Positions 32,823 through 41,684 of a DNA stretch of 64,000 nucleotides are shown here, in pieces (the first letter of the stretch is position 1; each line of letters opens with the position of its first letter). The DNA is from Burkholderiaceae bacterium (GTDB lineage Bacteria; Pseudomonadota; Gammaproteobacteria; Burkholderiales; Burkholderiaceae_B): NCBI GenBank assembly GCA_023653055.1, contig JAMNXR010000018.1, forward strand, positions 1-64,000, read 5' to 3'. Below the pieces are notes generated by a model. That model was not told the origin of the DNA, did no database searches, and saw nothing but the letters and a program-made list of their open reading frames with translations. Made by a program: the position numbers and the translations under genes.

Positions 32823-33770
32823 ATGAAAGCATTACGTTTTTTGACAGTAGCGGCTGCCGCGCTTTTGGGCATGCATGCGCACGCGATGGATCCTCGTTTC
32901 ACTGATGCAAATGGCGATATGGTGGCAGATGCTCCAAAAGACGCCAAGCAATGGATTGATCCAGCGACCCTAGTATTTGCCTATACACCCGTTGAAGATC
33001 CCGCAGTCTACGCCAAGGTTTGGCAAGAGTTTATCGATCACCTCGCCAAGACAACCGGTAAGCGTGTGCAATTTTTCCCGGTGCAAAGTAACGCTGCTCA
33101 GATCGAAGCTATGCGCGCTGGACGTTTGCACGTAGCGGGTTTTAATACGGGCTCAAATCCCATTGCAGTCAATTGCGCTGGTTTTGTTCCTGTGGCCATG
33201 ATGGCTTCGAAAGATAACCGCTTTGGTTATGAAATGGAGATCATTACATTCCCCGGAAGCGGCATTGAAAAAGTTGAGGACATCAAGGGTAAGCGTATGG
33301 CCTTTACTTCAGAGACTTCAAACTCTGGATACAAAGCGCCCTCGGCTTTGCTGAGCAAGCAGTTCAATTTGGAAGCTGGCAAAGACTACACGCCTGTTTT
33401 CAGCGGTAAACATGACAACTCTATTCTGGGCGTGGCCAATAAGGACTATCCAGCTGCGGCAATCGCCAACTCCGTCAAGCAGCGCATGGAAGGCCGCGGC
33501 ACAGTCAAACCTGACCAAACCAAGGTGATTTACAAATCAGAGACTTTCCCAACCACTGGCTATGGGTATGTGTACAACTTAAAGCCTGAGTTAGCTGCAA
33601 AAGTCAAAGAAGCGTTCTTTACCTTTAACTGGGAAGGCACGGCACTTGCTAAAGAGTTCAACAAGACATCTCCTCCGCAAGAAAAGTTCATGCCCATCAC
33701 GTTCAAAGAGAATTGGAAAGTGGTGCGTGATATCGACAGCGCGATGAACGTTAAATATACGTGTAAGTAG
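32823..33770 (+). CDS. phnD: Phosphonate/phosphite ABC transporter substrate-binding protein
   Basis: This 315-residue protein has a short signal peptide ending HAHA. The PhnD-family marks are LVFAYTPVEDP, VQFFPVQSNAAQIEAMRAGRLHVAG split across the first lobe, and KGKRMAFTSETSNSGYKAPS, which binds the phosphorus oxyanion. Two Cys (about residue 119, and in the last four residues) could form a disulfide. It is first in a four-gene transporter operon behind a Pho box. No C-P lyase, phosphonatase or ptxD gene lies in the window, so phosphonate, phosphite and hypophosphite remain possible ligands. Confidence 0.92.
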   Translation: MKALRFLTVAAAALLGMHAHAMDPRFTDANGDMVADAPKDAKQWIDPATLVFAYTPVEDPAVYAKVWQEFIDHLAKTTGKRVQFFPVQSNAAQIEAMRAGRLHVAGFNTGSNPIAVNCAGFVPVAMMASKDNRFGYEMEIITFPGSGIEKVEDIKGKRMAFTSETSNSGYKAPSALLSKQFNLEAGKDYTPVFSGKHDNSILGVANKDYPAAAIANSVKQRMEGRGTVKPDQTKVIYKSETFPTTGYGYVYNLKPELAAKVKEAFFTFNWEGTALAKEFNKTSPPQEKFMPITFKENWKVVRDIDSAMNVKYTCK

Positions 33771-33779
33771 GCGACATCT

Positions 33780-34601
33780 ATGCTAGAGCTGCACCAGTTG
33801 GAAAAGCGCTACCCCACAGGTGATTTGGCACTCAAAGGTGTCTCGTTAACTGTGGGGGCGGGTGAGGTGTTGGGGTTGATCGGTCCTTCTGGAGCCGGCA
33901 AGTCCACACTGATCCGGTGCGTCAACCGCTTAGTGCAGCCGAGTGGTGGAAAGATCGTGTTAGAGGGCCAAGATCTTAGCCATCTTGGCTCGTCTGGCCT
34001 GCGTCGTGCACGCCGCCAGATCGGTATGATTTTTCAAGAATACGCGCTGGTGGAGCGATTGACGGTAATGGAGAATTTACTCTCCGGACGCTTAGGCTAT
34101 ACAGGCTTTTGGGCCAGTTGGTTTCGTCGTTTTGAGTCAAAAGATATTTCTCAAGCCTATGCCTTATTGGATCGCGTTGGTTTGGGTGGGATGGAAAATA
34201 AGCGCGCTGATGCCTTGTCCGGTGGGCAGCGACAGCGTGTAGGCATCGCCCGTGCGCTGATGCAAAGTCCAAAACTCTTACTGGTGGATGAGCCGACAGC
34301 TAGCCTGGATCCAAAAACGTCGCGTCAAGTCATGCGTTTGATTTTAGAGCTCTGCCAGGAGCGCTCTTTGGCTGCCATTGTCAATATTCATGACGTGGTG
34401 CTTGCCACAGAGTTTTTACCTCGTATTGTTGGTCTACAAGCAGGCAGCGTTGTTTATGATGGTCCGGCTGCTGGCGTGGATCGTAAGGTGCTCACACAGA
34501 TTTATGGAGATGAGGACTGGAGCACGATTACGCAGCATATCGATCGCGCGCGCGAGTCGTCTGCCAGTGATGCATTCAAACAGATGGCGGCAGCCGAATG
34601 A
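33780..34601 (+). CDS. phnC: Phosphonate ABC transporter ATP-binding protein
   Basis: This 273-residue ATPase has Walker [10 protein letters not shown] (residues 35-43), signature [15 protein letters not shown] (about 146-160), Walker [13 protein letters not shown] (about 165-176) and the switch His in NIHDVV. The Q-loop reads [14 protein letters not shown], typical of PhnC. It follows phnD after 9 bp and overlaps the first permease gene by 4 bp (ATGA), showing a single operon. Confidence 0.95.
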   Translation: MLELHQLEKRYPTGDLALKGVSLTVGAGEVLGLIGPSGAGKSTLIRCVNRLVQPSGGKIVLEGQDLSHLGSSGLRRARRQIGMIFQEYALVERLTVMENLLSGRLGYTGFWASWFRRFESKDISQAYALLDRVGLGGMENKRADALSGGQRQRVGIARALMQSPKLLLVDEPTASLDPKTSRQVMRLILELCQERSLAAIVNIHDVVLATEFLPRIVGLQAGSVVYDGPAAGVDRKVLTQIYGDEDWSTITQHIDRARESSASDAFKQMAAAE

Positions 34602-35413
34602 GTGCAGTCAATACTGCTGTCACATATCCAGACCGTTGGCACAAACCCCCTTTTATTAAAAGTGCGTTGCTGCGGTGGTCACTCATCATCGGCGTCATCG
34701 TTTATCTCGTGTTGGCCGTTGGCTCAATCGAGGTGAACTGGCAACGTGTGATGCTGGGCTTGGAACGTGGCTGGAAATTCATTGAAGGATTTTTGCAGCC
34801 TGACTTTACGAGCCGCAAAGAAGACATTCTGATTGGCTTTCAAGAAAGTGTCACGATGGCGATTACCGCGACGGTCGCAGGTGTGTTCTTGTCTATTCCT
34901 GTTGCTGTCGGTGCGGCAAGTAACCTTGCACCACGTTGGATTTATATCTTTTGCCGGGCCATCATTGCCGTATCGCGGACGTTAAATGAAATCATCGTCG
35001 CGATATTTTTGGTCGCGATGTTTGGTTTTGGTCCTTTCGCAGGATTTTTAACGTTGACCTTTGCGACCATCGGTTTTATGGCCAAACTGATGGCAGAGGA
35101 TATTGAGGAAATACAGCCCTCCCAACTTGAAGCGTTGCGCGCAACAGGTGCCGGTTACCTGCAAGTTTTAGACTTTGCCGTATTGTCACAAGTGATGCCG
35201 CGTTTGCTAGGCTTGTCTCTGTATCGACTCGATATTAATTTTCGTGAATCCGCGGTGATCGGGATTGTGGGGGCGGGTGGCATTGGTGCGACGCTCAATA
35301 CTGCAATGGACCGTTATGAGTTTGACTCAGCTGCAGCGATTATTTTGATCATTATTGTGATTGTGATGTTGGCCGAGTATGTATCAAGCTGGTTGAGAAA
35401 GAAGATACAGTGA
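34598..35413 (+). CDS. phnE: Phosphonate ABC transporter permease 1
   Basis: This 271-residue permease has six membrane helices. The EAA-type loop that contacts PhnC is [21 protein letters not shown] followed by the conserved glycine region in [15 protein letters not shown]. The gene starts inside the end of phnC and its own end overlaps the second permease gene by 4 bp. Two PhnE-type permeases in a row, as here, usually form a heterodimeric membrane channel. Confidence 0.93.
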   Translation: MSAVNTAVTYPDRWHKPPFIKSALLRWSLIIGVIVYLVLAVGSIEVNWQRVMLGLERGWKFIEGFLQPDFTSRKEDILIGFQESVTMAITATVAGVFLSIPVAVGAASNLAPRWIYIFCRAIIAVSRTLNEIIVAIFLVAMFGFGPFAGFLTLTFATIGFMAKLMAEDIEEIQPSQLEALRATGAGYLQVLDFAVLSQVMPRLLGLSLYRLDINFRESAVIGIVGAGGIGATLNTAMDRYEFDSAAAIILIIIVIVMLAEYVSSWLRKKIQ

Positions 35414-36222
35414 CTATGACAACGACATCGATACCTGAGTGGCAAAAGCGGACGCCGAGTGCCAATGCGCTGATCTTTATGGCGTGGGTCATCGCGTTGG
35501 CGTTTGTGTCGTGGTGCTTTCAAGTCATGACGCAAGATACCATTTGGGCATTTGTGGTGGACGCGCCCAAGCAAGCGGCTGATATCGGTGGACGGATGAT
35601 GCCACCTAACTGGGGCTATGTGAATGAGCTCTGGTGGCCTCTGTGGGAAACAATAAACATTGCTACGCTCGGTACCTTGGTGGGTCTGGTTTTGGCTGTG
35701 CCTATTGCGTTCTTGGCCGCGCGGAATACGACCCCAAGCGCGCGTTTGATTCGTCCCATTGCGCTATTTATTATTGTGGCGTCCCGCTCGATCAATTCTT
35801 TAATCTGGGCTTTGCTGCTTGTCGCGATATTAGGGCCAGGATTGTTAGCGGGCATTATCGCGATTGCTTTGCGTTCAATTGGTTTTATTGGCAAATTGCT
35901 TTACGAAGCGATTGAAGAAATTGATGCCGATCAAGTTGAGGCAATCGAAGCCACGGGCGCCTCCACTGCGCAAGTCATGACATGGGGTGTCGTGCCTCAG
36001 GTTGCACCAACCCTGGCAGGCATCTCGATGTTTCGCTGGGATATCAATATCCGTGAATCAACCGTATTAGGTTTGGTCGGCGCAGGCGGCATTGGCGTCA
36101 AGCTTGAGGCCGCCTTGGGGACGATTGCCTGGCCCAAAGTCACGACCATATTGTTAGTGATCTTTGTGACGGTTTTAGTAAGCGAGTGGGTCACCGCTCA
36201 GGTGCGCAAAAAACTGATTTAA
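35410..36222 (+). CDS. phnE2: Phosphonate ABC transporter permease 2
   Basis: The gene starts at GTG 35410 in an overlap with the previous stop; ATG 35416 is the alternative. The 270 residues hold six membrane helices, and the coupling loop is EAIEATGASTAQVMTWGVVPQ with VLGLVGAGGIGVKLEAAL after it. It is clearly a paralogue of the preceding permease. It closes the operon; a 16-bp palindrome follows the stop. Confidence 0.92.
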   Translation: MTMTTTSIPEWQKRTPSANALIFMAWVIALAFVSWCFQVMTQDTIWAFVVDAPKQAADIGGRMMPPNWGYVNELWWPLWETINIATLGTLVGLVLAVPIAFLAARNTTPSARLIRPIALFIIVASRSINSLIWALLLVAILGPGLLAGIIAIALRSIGFIGKLLYEAIEEIDADQVEAIEATGASTAQVMTWGVVPQVAPTLAGISMFRWDINIRESTVLGLVGAGGIGVKLEAALGTIAWPKVTTILLVIFVTVLVSEWVTAQVRKKLI

Positions 36223-36232
36223 GTCCTCCGAG

Positions 36233-36248
36233 AAGAGAGGCCTCTCTT
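36233..36248. terminator. 16-bp perfect palindrome between convergent genes, possible terminator
   Basis: AAGAGAGG and CCTCTCTT abut with no loop between the phnE2 stop (36222) and the convergent Bug gene end (36255). A short hairpin could form in either transcript, but the U-tracts are weak. Confidence 0.35.
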
Positions 36249-36254
36249 TGATGC

Positions 36255-37232
36255 TCACTCTAATTTAAGCCCACTCTCAGCAATGATCCTTGCCCAGTTT
36301 TTTGAGTAAGCCCGCTCGCGTTCGTAGAGTTTCTGGCTAGACATATATTCAATCGTCAAACCAAGTGCAACAAGCCGTTGTTGCACATTGGGTATTTCCA
36401 GTATTTTTTTCAAGGCGTCGTTGTAACGTTGAATCGTTGCTGGCGGTGTTCCTTTGGGCGCGAATATCCCGTAATAGGGTAGATCTTCAAAGCCTTTGAT
36501 ACCTAGCTCAGTGAATGTGGGGGTATCTGGCAGGATGGTTTGGCGCTGAGAGCCCATCACCGCGACCATGCGAAGCTTCCTAGCCTTTTGGTATTCAATG
36601 AAGTCGGGTACGGATGCGACGCCAGCAGGAATTTGATTACCAAGCATATCGGCAATCATAGGAGCACTGCCTTTATAAGGTACTGCAATGAGATCTAGTT
36701 TGTATTGTCTCGCAAGTACTTTGACAAGAAATTCAGGAACAGATTGTGGTGCAGGAACGCCTAGTGAGGCTTTGCCTTGATGTTGAGTACGAATGGATTG
36801 AATAAATTGATCCAGCGTTGTTTCATTTAAAGACGCTGATAACGCGATGCCATTGGCAAAGCTCGCTACACCTGCTACAGGAAGAAAATCTTTTGCGGGC
36901 TCAAAGCCTGCATTTTTATTGATGAGAGGTAAGATCGAAATCGTGTGATCGTGCGAAAGAAAGAGTACAGAACCATCCGCAGGTGCATTTTTTAGCGCCT
37001 GCGCTGCAATCTGACCACCTGCCCCCGCACGATTTTCGATGATCACCGGAACGCCTAGCGTCTGACTCAATTGATCGCCTAGTAATCGGGCGATCGCATC
37101 AGTCCCGCCTCCAGCTGGAAAACCCACCATGAGTTTGATGGGGCTTGTCTGGGCAATGCTTGTCGCACTGCATAAGGTAATGAAAAAAAATATAAATGCT
37201 TTTAATACACGCACTTTGAACGTCATCAACAT
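36255..37232 (-). CDS. Bug/TctC family periplasmic receptor
   Basis: Start ATG 37232 (or 37226) gives about 325 residues with a strongly hydrophobic signal peptide (VRVLKAFIFFFITLCSATSI). Binding-loop marks are GFPAGGGTDAIARLL, ENRAGAGGQIAAQALK, VPYKGSAPMIADML and the late YGIFAPKGTPP. The ligand loop H-D-H-T around residue 100 (LSHDHTISILP) differs from the other copies in the window, as ligand-facing residues often do. It is followed in the same direction by no permease and lies 20 bp downstream of another Bug gene, so the two are probably cotranscribed. Confidence 0.9.
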   Translation of the reverse strand: MLMTFKVRVLKAFIFFFITLCSATSIAQTSPIKLMVGFPAGGGTDAIARLLGDQLSQTLGVPVIIENRAGAGGQIAAQALKNAPADGSVLFLSHDHTISILPLINKNAGFEPAKDFLPVAGVASFANGIALSASLNETTLDQFIQSIRTQHQGKASLGVPAPQSVPEFLVKVLARQYKLDLIAVPYKGSAPMIADMLGNQIPAGVASVPDFIEYQKARKLRMVAVMGSQRQTILPDTPTFTELGIKGFEDLPYYGIFAPKGTPPATIQRYNDALKKILEIPNVQQRLVALGLTIEYMSSQKLYERERAYSKNWARIIAESGLKLE

Positions 37233-37285
37233 TGCGATCTCAGCCTTTTCTGCAAAGCATGCCAAGCTGAGATTTTATGCATAAT

Positions 37286-38278
37286 TTAGGGCTTGATATT
37301 CGCGTCATTGATGACTTTCTGCCAACGTAAAAACTCTGACTGGATGTAGGCACCAAACTCTTTCGGTGAGTCACCAACAGGATCGACACCCAGTGAGGCC
37401 AAGGTCTTTTTGACCTCAGGGTCTTGCAAGGCTTTGACCACGCTTTGGTTCAGACGTGTAATGCGCTCAGTCGGTGTTTTTGCTGGCACGGCCATCCCAA
37501 ACCAATTGGTGACGTTAAAGCCGGCGATTGTTTCAGCCACAGTCGGAACGTCAGGTAACACGTCAAGACGCTGTTTGCCTGTAGTGGCGACAGCGCGTAA
37601 CTTGCCTGCATTCACGTGAGGCAACCCAATGGCCACCGCTTCAAATGTCAATTGCACCTGGCCGGCGAGCAAGTCATTAATACTCGGAGCACTCCCTTTA
37701 TAAGGGATATGCGTCATCTTGATGTTCGCTGCAGAGGCAAACATTTCTGCGGCCATGTGCGGGAGTCCGCCATTACCACTTGAGGAGAAATTTGTTTTAC
37801 CAGGGTTTGCTTTTGCATATGCGATTAGCTCTGCTACTGTTTTAACAGGGAGTGCAGCATTCACATACAGCATGAAACCAGACGAAGCGACTTGTGTGAC
37901 CGGTGCAAAGTCTTTGCTCACACTGTAGGGAAGGTCTTTGACCAAGGCGGGTGTGATACTGAAGTTACCCATCGTCCCCATAAAAACAGTGTAGCCATCT
38001 GGCTCAGCGCGTGCGACAGACTGCATCCCTATGACACCGCCCGCACCTGCTTTATTTTCAATGACAACGGGTTGGCCTAAGTCTGCTGACAATTTAGGTG
38101 CCATCACTCTGGCAATCGTGTCGATTGCACCGCCGGGGGGAAAACCAATCACAATATGTACGGAACGGTTGGGGTAGGTCTGCGCAGTAACGCTTCCCAT
38201 TGCGCACAGGCTACTTAGTGCGCAGGCAAACGTCACGATTGCTCGACGGCTAAGCGAAGTCTTAGAAAGTTTAGTCAT
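37286..38278 (-). CDS. Bug/TctC family periplasmic receptor
   Basis: This 330-residue protein has a twin-arginine-like but probably Sec-type signal (MTKLSKTSLSRRAIVTFACA, cut near VTAQ). Family marks are GFPPGGAIDTIARVM, ENKAGAGGVIG, EPDGYTVFMGT, HIPYKGSAPSINDLL and NWFGMAVPAKTP. It is divergent from the beta-propeller gene at 38365 across an 86-bp AT-rich stretch that must hold both promoters. The pairing suggests that this receptor imports the substrate handled by the 38.4-40.7 kb genes. Confidence 0.92.
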   Translation of the reverse strand: MTKLSKTSLSRRAIVTFACALSSLCAMGSVTAQTYPNRSVHIVIGFPPGGAIDTIARVMAPKLSADLGQPVVIENKAGAGGVIGMQSVARAEPDGYTVFMGTMGNFSITPALVKDLPYSVSKDFAPVTQVASSGFMLYVNAALPVKTVAELIAYAKANPGKTNFSSSGNGGLPHMAAEMFASAANIKMTHIPYKGSAPSINDLLAGQVQLTFEAVAIGLPHVNAGKLRAVATTGKQRLDVLPDVPTVAETIAGFNVTNWFGMAVPAKTPTERITRLNQSVVKALQDPEVKKTLASLGVDPVGDSPKEFGAYIQSEFLRWQKVINDANIKP

Positions 38279-38364
38279 TGTCTTCCTCCTGAATATCGTT
38301 AGTGTTTCTTAAATAGTAGTATATTTTTATATATTTGCAACTGTTCATGAGTGTGAGATGAAGC

Positions 38365-39405
38365 ATGGTGTTAAACGTTGAGGTCTACGCAGGGACGGCT
38401 GGGCACTCTGCGTGGTTTAGCAATGACCTTGGTAAAACCTGGGTGCATCCCAATAGTCATTCAGGGATGTATTTGGAAGCGCGTGTTTGGGTATTCAGTT
38501 CGCACCCACGCGATCCAGATATTCTTTACGCGGGCACCGACATGGGCTTGTTTCGCTGGGATGAGCGGACAACGCGTTGGACGCATTTGCCTTCGCCCAT
38601 GACTGACATCTGGGCACTCGTTCAAGATCCTGATCACGCAGATGTTTTATATGCGGGGACGCGTCCTGCAGGCTTTTACCGCTCACGAGATGCGGGCCTC
38701 ACATGGGAACATTTGTCTGCACCGGGGATACAACAATTTTCTGAGATCAATATGGGTCCGACCCGCGTGACCCAGATGTTGTTTGATCCCGTTGATCACG
38801 ACACAATTTGGGCGGTTGTGGAGATCGGGGGCGTGTATAGAAGCAGTGATCGAGGCAATACCTGGGAGCTCAAGACTGAAGGCTTGGTTTCTGCAGATAT
38901 GCACGGTATTGCGATTATTCATGACGCGTCTGGTCAAAAAATCTTATATGCCACCACCAATCGAGGTTTACACCGAAGCACCAATAATGGTGAGACATGG
39001 TTGTTCATGACCCTTGATTCTCCTTGGCAATATGTGCGCGGTATTGTGGTGCGTCCAGATTCGGATGCCGTGCTGTTTTTGACCAATGGCAACGGACCGC
39101 CTGGCAATACGGGTACGTTATGGCGGAGTAAAGACTATGGATTGACCTGGCATGCACTTGAATTGCCGGGTGTGTTGAACAGTACGCCGTGGTCCGTTGT
39201 GACGCATCCGCATGACCCGATGTTGTTATTGACCTATACCAATCTCGGTCAGGTGTATAGAAGTCTTGACGGCGGGGATCATTGGGAACGTTTGCCACAT
39301 GAATTTGGGGAGCTCAGGGCTATGCACTGGCGTCCAACGCACTATCCCGCAGACAGACCCGCGCACTCTATTACGGTGCGACCTCCTGTCGTTGCAGCAG
39401 CTTAA
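38365..39405 (+). CDS. BNR/sialidase-like beta-propeller protein, cytoplasmic
   Basis: This 346-residue protein has at least five Asp-box repeats of the S-x-D-x-G-x-T-W type (FSNDLGKTWVHP, RSRDAGLTWEHL, RSSDRGNTWELK, RSTNNGETWLFM, RSKDYGLTWHAL, RSLDGGDHWERL). They mark the blades of a VPS10/sialidase-like propeller. No signal peptide is present, so unlike exo-sialidases it stays in the cytoplasm. Catalytic sialidase Arg and Tyr residues cannot be assigned. It heads a run with a CMD-family protein and an Asp/Glu-racemase-family protein and may be a lactonase-like or scaffolding enzyme for that pathway. Confidence 0.75.
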   Translation: MVLNVEVYAGTAGHSAWFSNDLGKTWVHPNSHSGMYLEARVWVFSSHPRDPDILYAGTDMGLFRWDERTTRWTHLPSPMTDIWALVQDPDHADVLYAGTRPAGFYRSRDAGLTWEHLSAPGIQQFSEINMGPTRVTQMLFDPVDHDTIWAVVEIGGVYRSSDRGNTWELKTEGLVSADMHGIAIIHDASGQKILYATTNRGLHRSTNNGETWLFMTLDSPWQYVRGIVVRPDSDAVLFLTNGNGPPGNTGTLWRSKDYGLTWHALELPGVLNSTPWSVVTHPHDPMLLLTYTNLGQVYRSLDGGDHWERLPHEFGELRAMHWRPTHYPADRPAHSITVRPPVVAAA

Positions 39406-39435
39406 GAAAAAAAACCTTTAATACTGGAGACAGCT

Positions 39436-40008
39436 TTGAACCAAACCCTACGATTTCCTGTTCTGACACCTGAGCAGATGACGCCTCGACAAAAGGAAGT
39501 CGCGGATGCGATCGCCGGTGGACCCCGTGGAGGCATACGCGGTCCTTTCCTGGCATTGATTCATCACCCAGACTTGGCAAATTGCGTACAGCAGCTTGGC
39601 GAACACTTGCGCTATGGCGCAAAGATTGCGCCAGCGCACATTGAGCTCATCGTGCTAACGGTTGCGCGCCATTGGAGTAGTCAGTATGAATGGTTTGCAC
39701 ATGAGCGTATTGCACGTAATACAACTGATCTGGCCGATCACATCATTCAGGCACTTGCTCAGGGGTTGACGCCGACAGACATGACGCAAGAGCAAACTGT
39801 TTTGCATACCCTTGCACAAGAGTGTTTATCACAAGGTCACCCCAGTGACGCAATCTATGATCGTGCCGTCGCGCTTTTTGGTCGTGCTGGCGTGCTGGAT
39901 GCGATTGCCTTAACCGGCTACTACAGCATGATTGCGATGGTACTGAATACAGCACAAATTCCGCTTCCGGACGGCGTAGTGCCGCCTTTAAAACCCTTAT
40001 CTAAGTGA
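39436..40008 (+). CDS. Carboxymuconolactone decarboxylase-like protein (no CxxC)
   Basis: This 190-residue protein starts at TTG 39436 after GGAGACA. It has the all-helical CMD/AhpD core: the HPDLANCVQQLGEHLRYGA helix, then HIELIVLTVARHWSSQYEWFAHERIA. In AhpD-like peroxidase partners this last helix contains C-x-x-C-x-x-H; here the positions read Q-Y-E-W-F-A-H, so a redox role is unlikely. A ring-lactone decarboxylase or isomerase role fits better with the catabolic neighbours. It lies 30 bp after the propeller gene and 6 bp before the racemase-like gene. Confidence 0.8.
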   Translation: MNQTLRFPVLTPEQMTPRQKEVADAIAGGPRGGIRGPFLALIHHPDLANCVQQLGEHLRYGAKIAPAHIELIVLTVARHWSSQYEWFAHERIARNTTDLADHIIQALAQGLTPTDMTQEQTVLHTLAQECLSQGHPSDAIYDRAVALFGRAGVLDAIALTGYYSMIAMVLNTAQIPLPDGVVPPLKPLSK

Positions 40009-40014
40009 GGCCTC

Positions 40015-40737
40015 ATGATGCGCTCAACTGAAGCAGTCCCCGTTGTCACAGCGCACGCGCTCAAAGGACGTCCTATCCGCGTGGGTTTAATGGTACCGAT
40101 TAACAATACGACCATGGAAGGTGAGATGCTGGGGTGGTTGCCGGCAGGCTCTACCGTCCGGACCCTACGCATTCCACGTGGCAAGGGCTTGTTGACTGAG
40201 GAAACCTTGCCAGCCTACAAGGAAGCTGCGGTTGAACTGGCTAAACAGTTTAACGAGTCCCCCTTGGATGTGATTGCCTATGGCTGTACTGCGGCTGGCT
40301 TTATCTTGGGCCCCAAAGGGGATGCTGAAATTGCGCAACGCTTAGCTGAGACAACAGGGAAGCCTGTCGTGACAACGGCCAGATCGATGGTGCTCGCCTT
40401 GCAAGCAATCGGTGCACACAACATATCTTTGCTCACACCTTATCAAGATGATGTGAATGTTCGCTTACGCGCATTTTTAAAGTCGGGCGATATCGCTGTT
40501 GAGAATTTTGATAGTTTTTATGCCGCTGATGTAGTGGCGTTAGGTCAAATCACCGAAGCGCAAGTCGATCATCGCGCGAAGCCTTTGTGTCAGAGTAATG
40601 TGGATGCCATGTTCATCGCTTGCTCACAATTGCCAACCCTCAATGTTGTTGAGCCCTTGAGCCATGCTTGGGGAAAGCCTGTTCTTTCTTCTATTCAAGT
40701 GACGGCACAGTATGCGTTAGAGGCTGTGACTGCTTAG
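40015..40737 (+). CDS. Asp/Glu racemase superfamily protein (maleate isomerase/AMDase-like)
   Basis: This 240-residue protein shows VPINNTTMEGEM near residue 30 and two active-site cysteines, C91 (AYGCTAAGF) and about C203 (IACSQLPTL), on opposite sides of the pocket. Having both fits maleate isomerase or a racemase; arylmalonate decarboxylase keeps only the second. The likely reaction is cis-trans isomerisation of maleate or a related diacid in the cytoplasm. It is the last gene of the propeller-CMD unit and converges, 3 bp apart, on the IclR regulator gene. Confidence 0.82.
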   Translation: MMRSTEAVPVVTAHALKGRPIRVGLMVPINNTTMEGEMLGWLPAGSTVRTLRIPRGKGLLTEETLPAYKEAAVELAKQFNESPLDVIAYGCTAAGFILGPKGDAEIAQRLAETTGKPVVTTARSMVLALQAIGAHNISLLTPYQDDVNVRLRAFLKSGDIAVENFDSFYAADVVALGQITEAQVDHRAKPLCQSNVDAMFIACSQLPTLNVVEPLSHAWGKPVLSSIQVTAQYALEAVTA

Positions 40738-40740
40738 GTC

Positions 40741-41520
40741 TTAGCCGAGTGCTCTGGCAGGAAGTGCTGCAACGTTTTGACTGGCCGCTATTTTGGTATT
40801 GATGGCGGCCGCTGCATCCAGGACCTGCGAGGCGTGCTCTTGAAATGCCGAAAGTTGAATGACATTATCTGAGGCCGTTAGAGCAAGACTGCCGAGTACT
40901 TCACCCTCGCGATTAAAGAGTGGTGCGGCAATGGATAAGATTCCGGGGTTGTAGTCTCCCAGACTTGTGGCGTAGCCGCATTGTCGAATCTTTTTGAGCG
41001 TGCTTTTAAATGTTTCCCAATCATGTCCGAGCCCAACGTCAGCAATGGGCTCAGCATGGCGCGCATAGAGAATACGAAGCTGATGCATGGGTAAGTACGC
41101 CAAGATACATTTTGCCGAAGCGCCTGCCACGAGGGGGCGCCGCTGTCCTCTGTTAAATAAACCTGCTGGCGCATCTCTGCCGCGCGCTTGTTGAACACAC
41201 ATAATGGAATCACTGAACAAAATACAGAGAAGCGTGCTGTGTCCTGTGTCGTGCGTTAAACGTTGAGCGATTGGAGAGCCTGCAAGATAAACCGGATCGC
41301 TTTCGCGAGAGATTCGGTCGAGTTCCATGATGCGCGGGCCAAGCACGTATGAACCATTGGCCACACGCGCGAGGTAGCCAGCAGTATGCAAAACCTTGAG
41401 ATAGCGATAACAGGTTGAGGCAGGCGCACCAAGGTGCTGCATCAGGTCATCGGACGACCAGATAGGACGGTCCGTCGTAAAGACCTCAAGCAAGCCCAAC
41501 ATTTTTTCCAAACTACTCAT
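40741..41520 (-). CDS. IclR family transcriptional regulator
   Basis: This 259-residue protein has an N-terminal winged helix (MLGLLEVFTTDRPIWSSDDL and ASTCYRYLKVLHTAGYL, to about residue 65). The C-terminal GAF-like effector domain has the family marks GATSLGDYNPG-type loop (YATSLGDYNPGILSIAAPLF) and VLGSLALTA. It is divergent from the Bug gene at 41685 across a 164-bp AT-rich region and so likely controls the receptor-aldolase-hydrolase unit, the unit behind it, or both. The effector is unknown, but IclR proteins in this setting usually sense an aromatic or organic acid. Confidence 0.9.
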   Translation of the reverse strand: MSSLEKMLGLLEVFTTDRPIWSSDDLMQHLGAPASTCYRYLKVLHTAGYLARVANGSYVLGPRIMELDRISRESDPVYLAGSPIAQRLTHDTGHSTLLCILFSDSIMCVQQARGRDAPAGLFNRGQRRPLVAGASAKCILAYLPMHQLRILYARHAEPIADVGLGHDWETFKSTLKKIRQCGYATSLGDYNPGILSIAAPLFNREGEVLGSLALTASDNVIQLSAFQEHASQVLDAAAAINTKIAASQNVAALPARALG

Positions 41521-41684
41521 GCGTCAATATCCAATCAGGTTACGAATCATAGCTTTGAATTTTATAAATATTTCTCATATATATAGACAAATTCATATTT
41601 TAAATAGAAAATGTTGTCTGACATTTAAACTGCGACACGCTGAATGTCGCTGAACGCATCCCTTCAATGATCGGAGACAACCGC

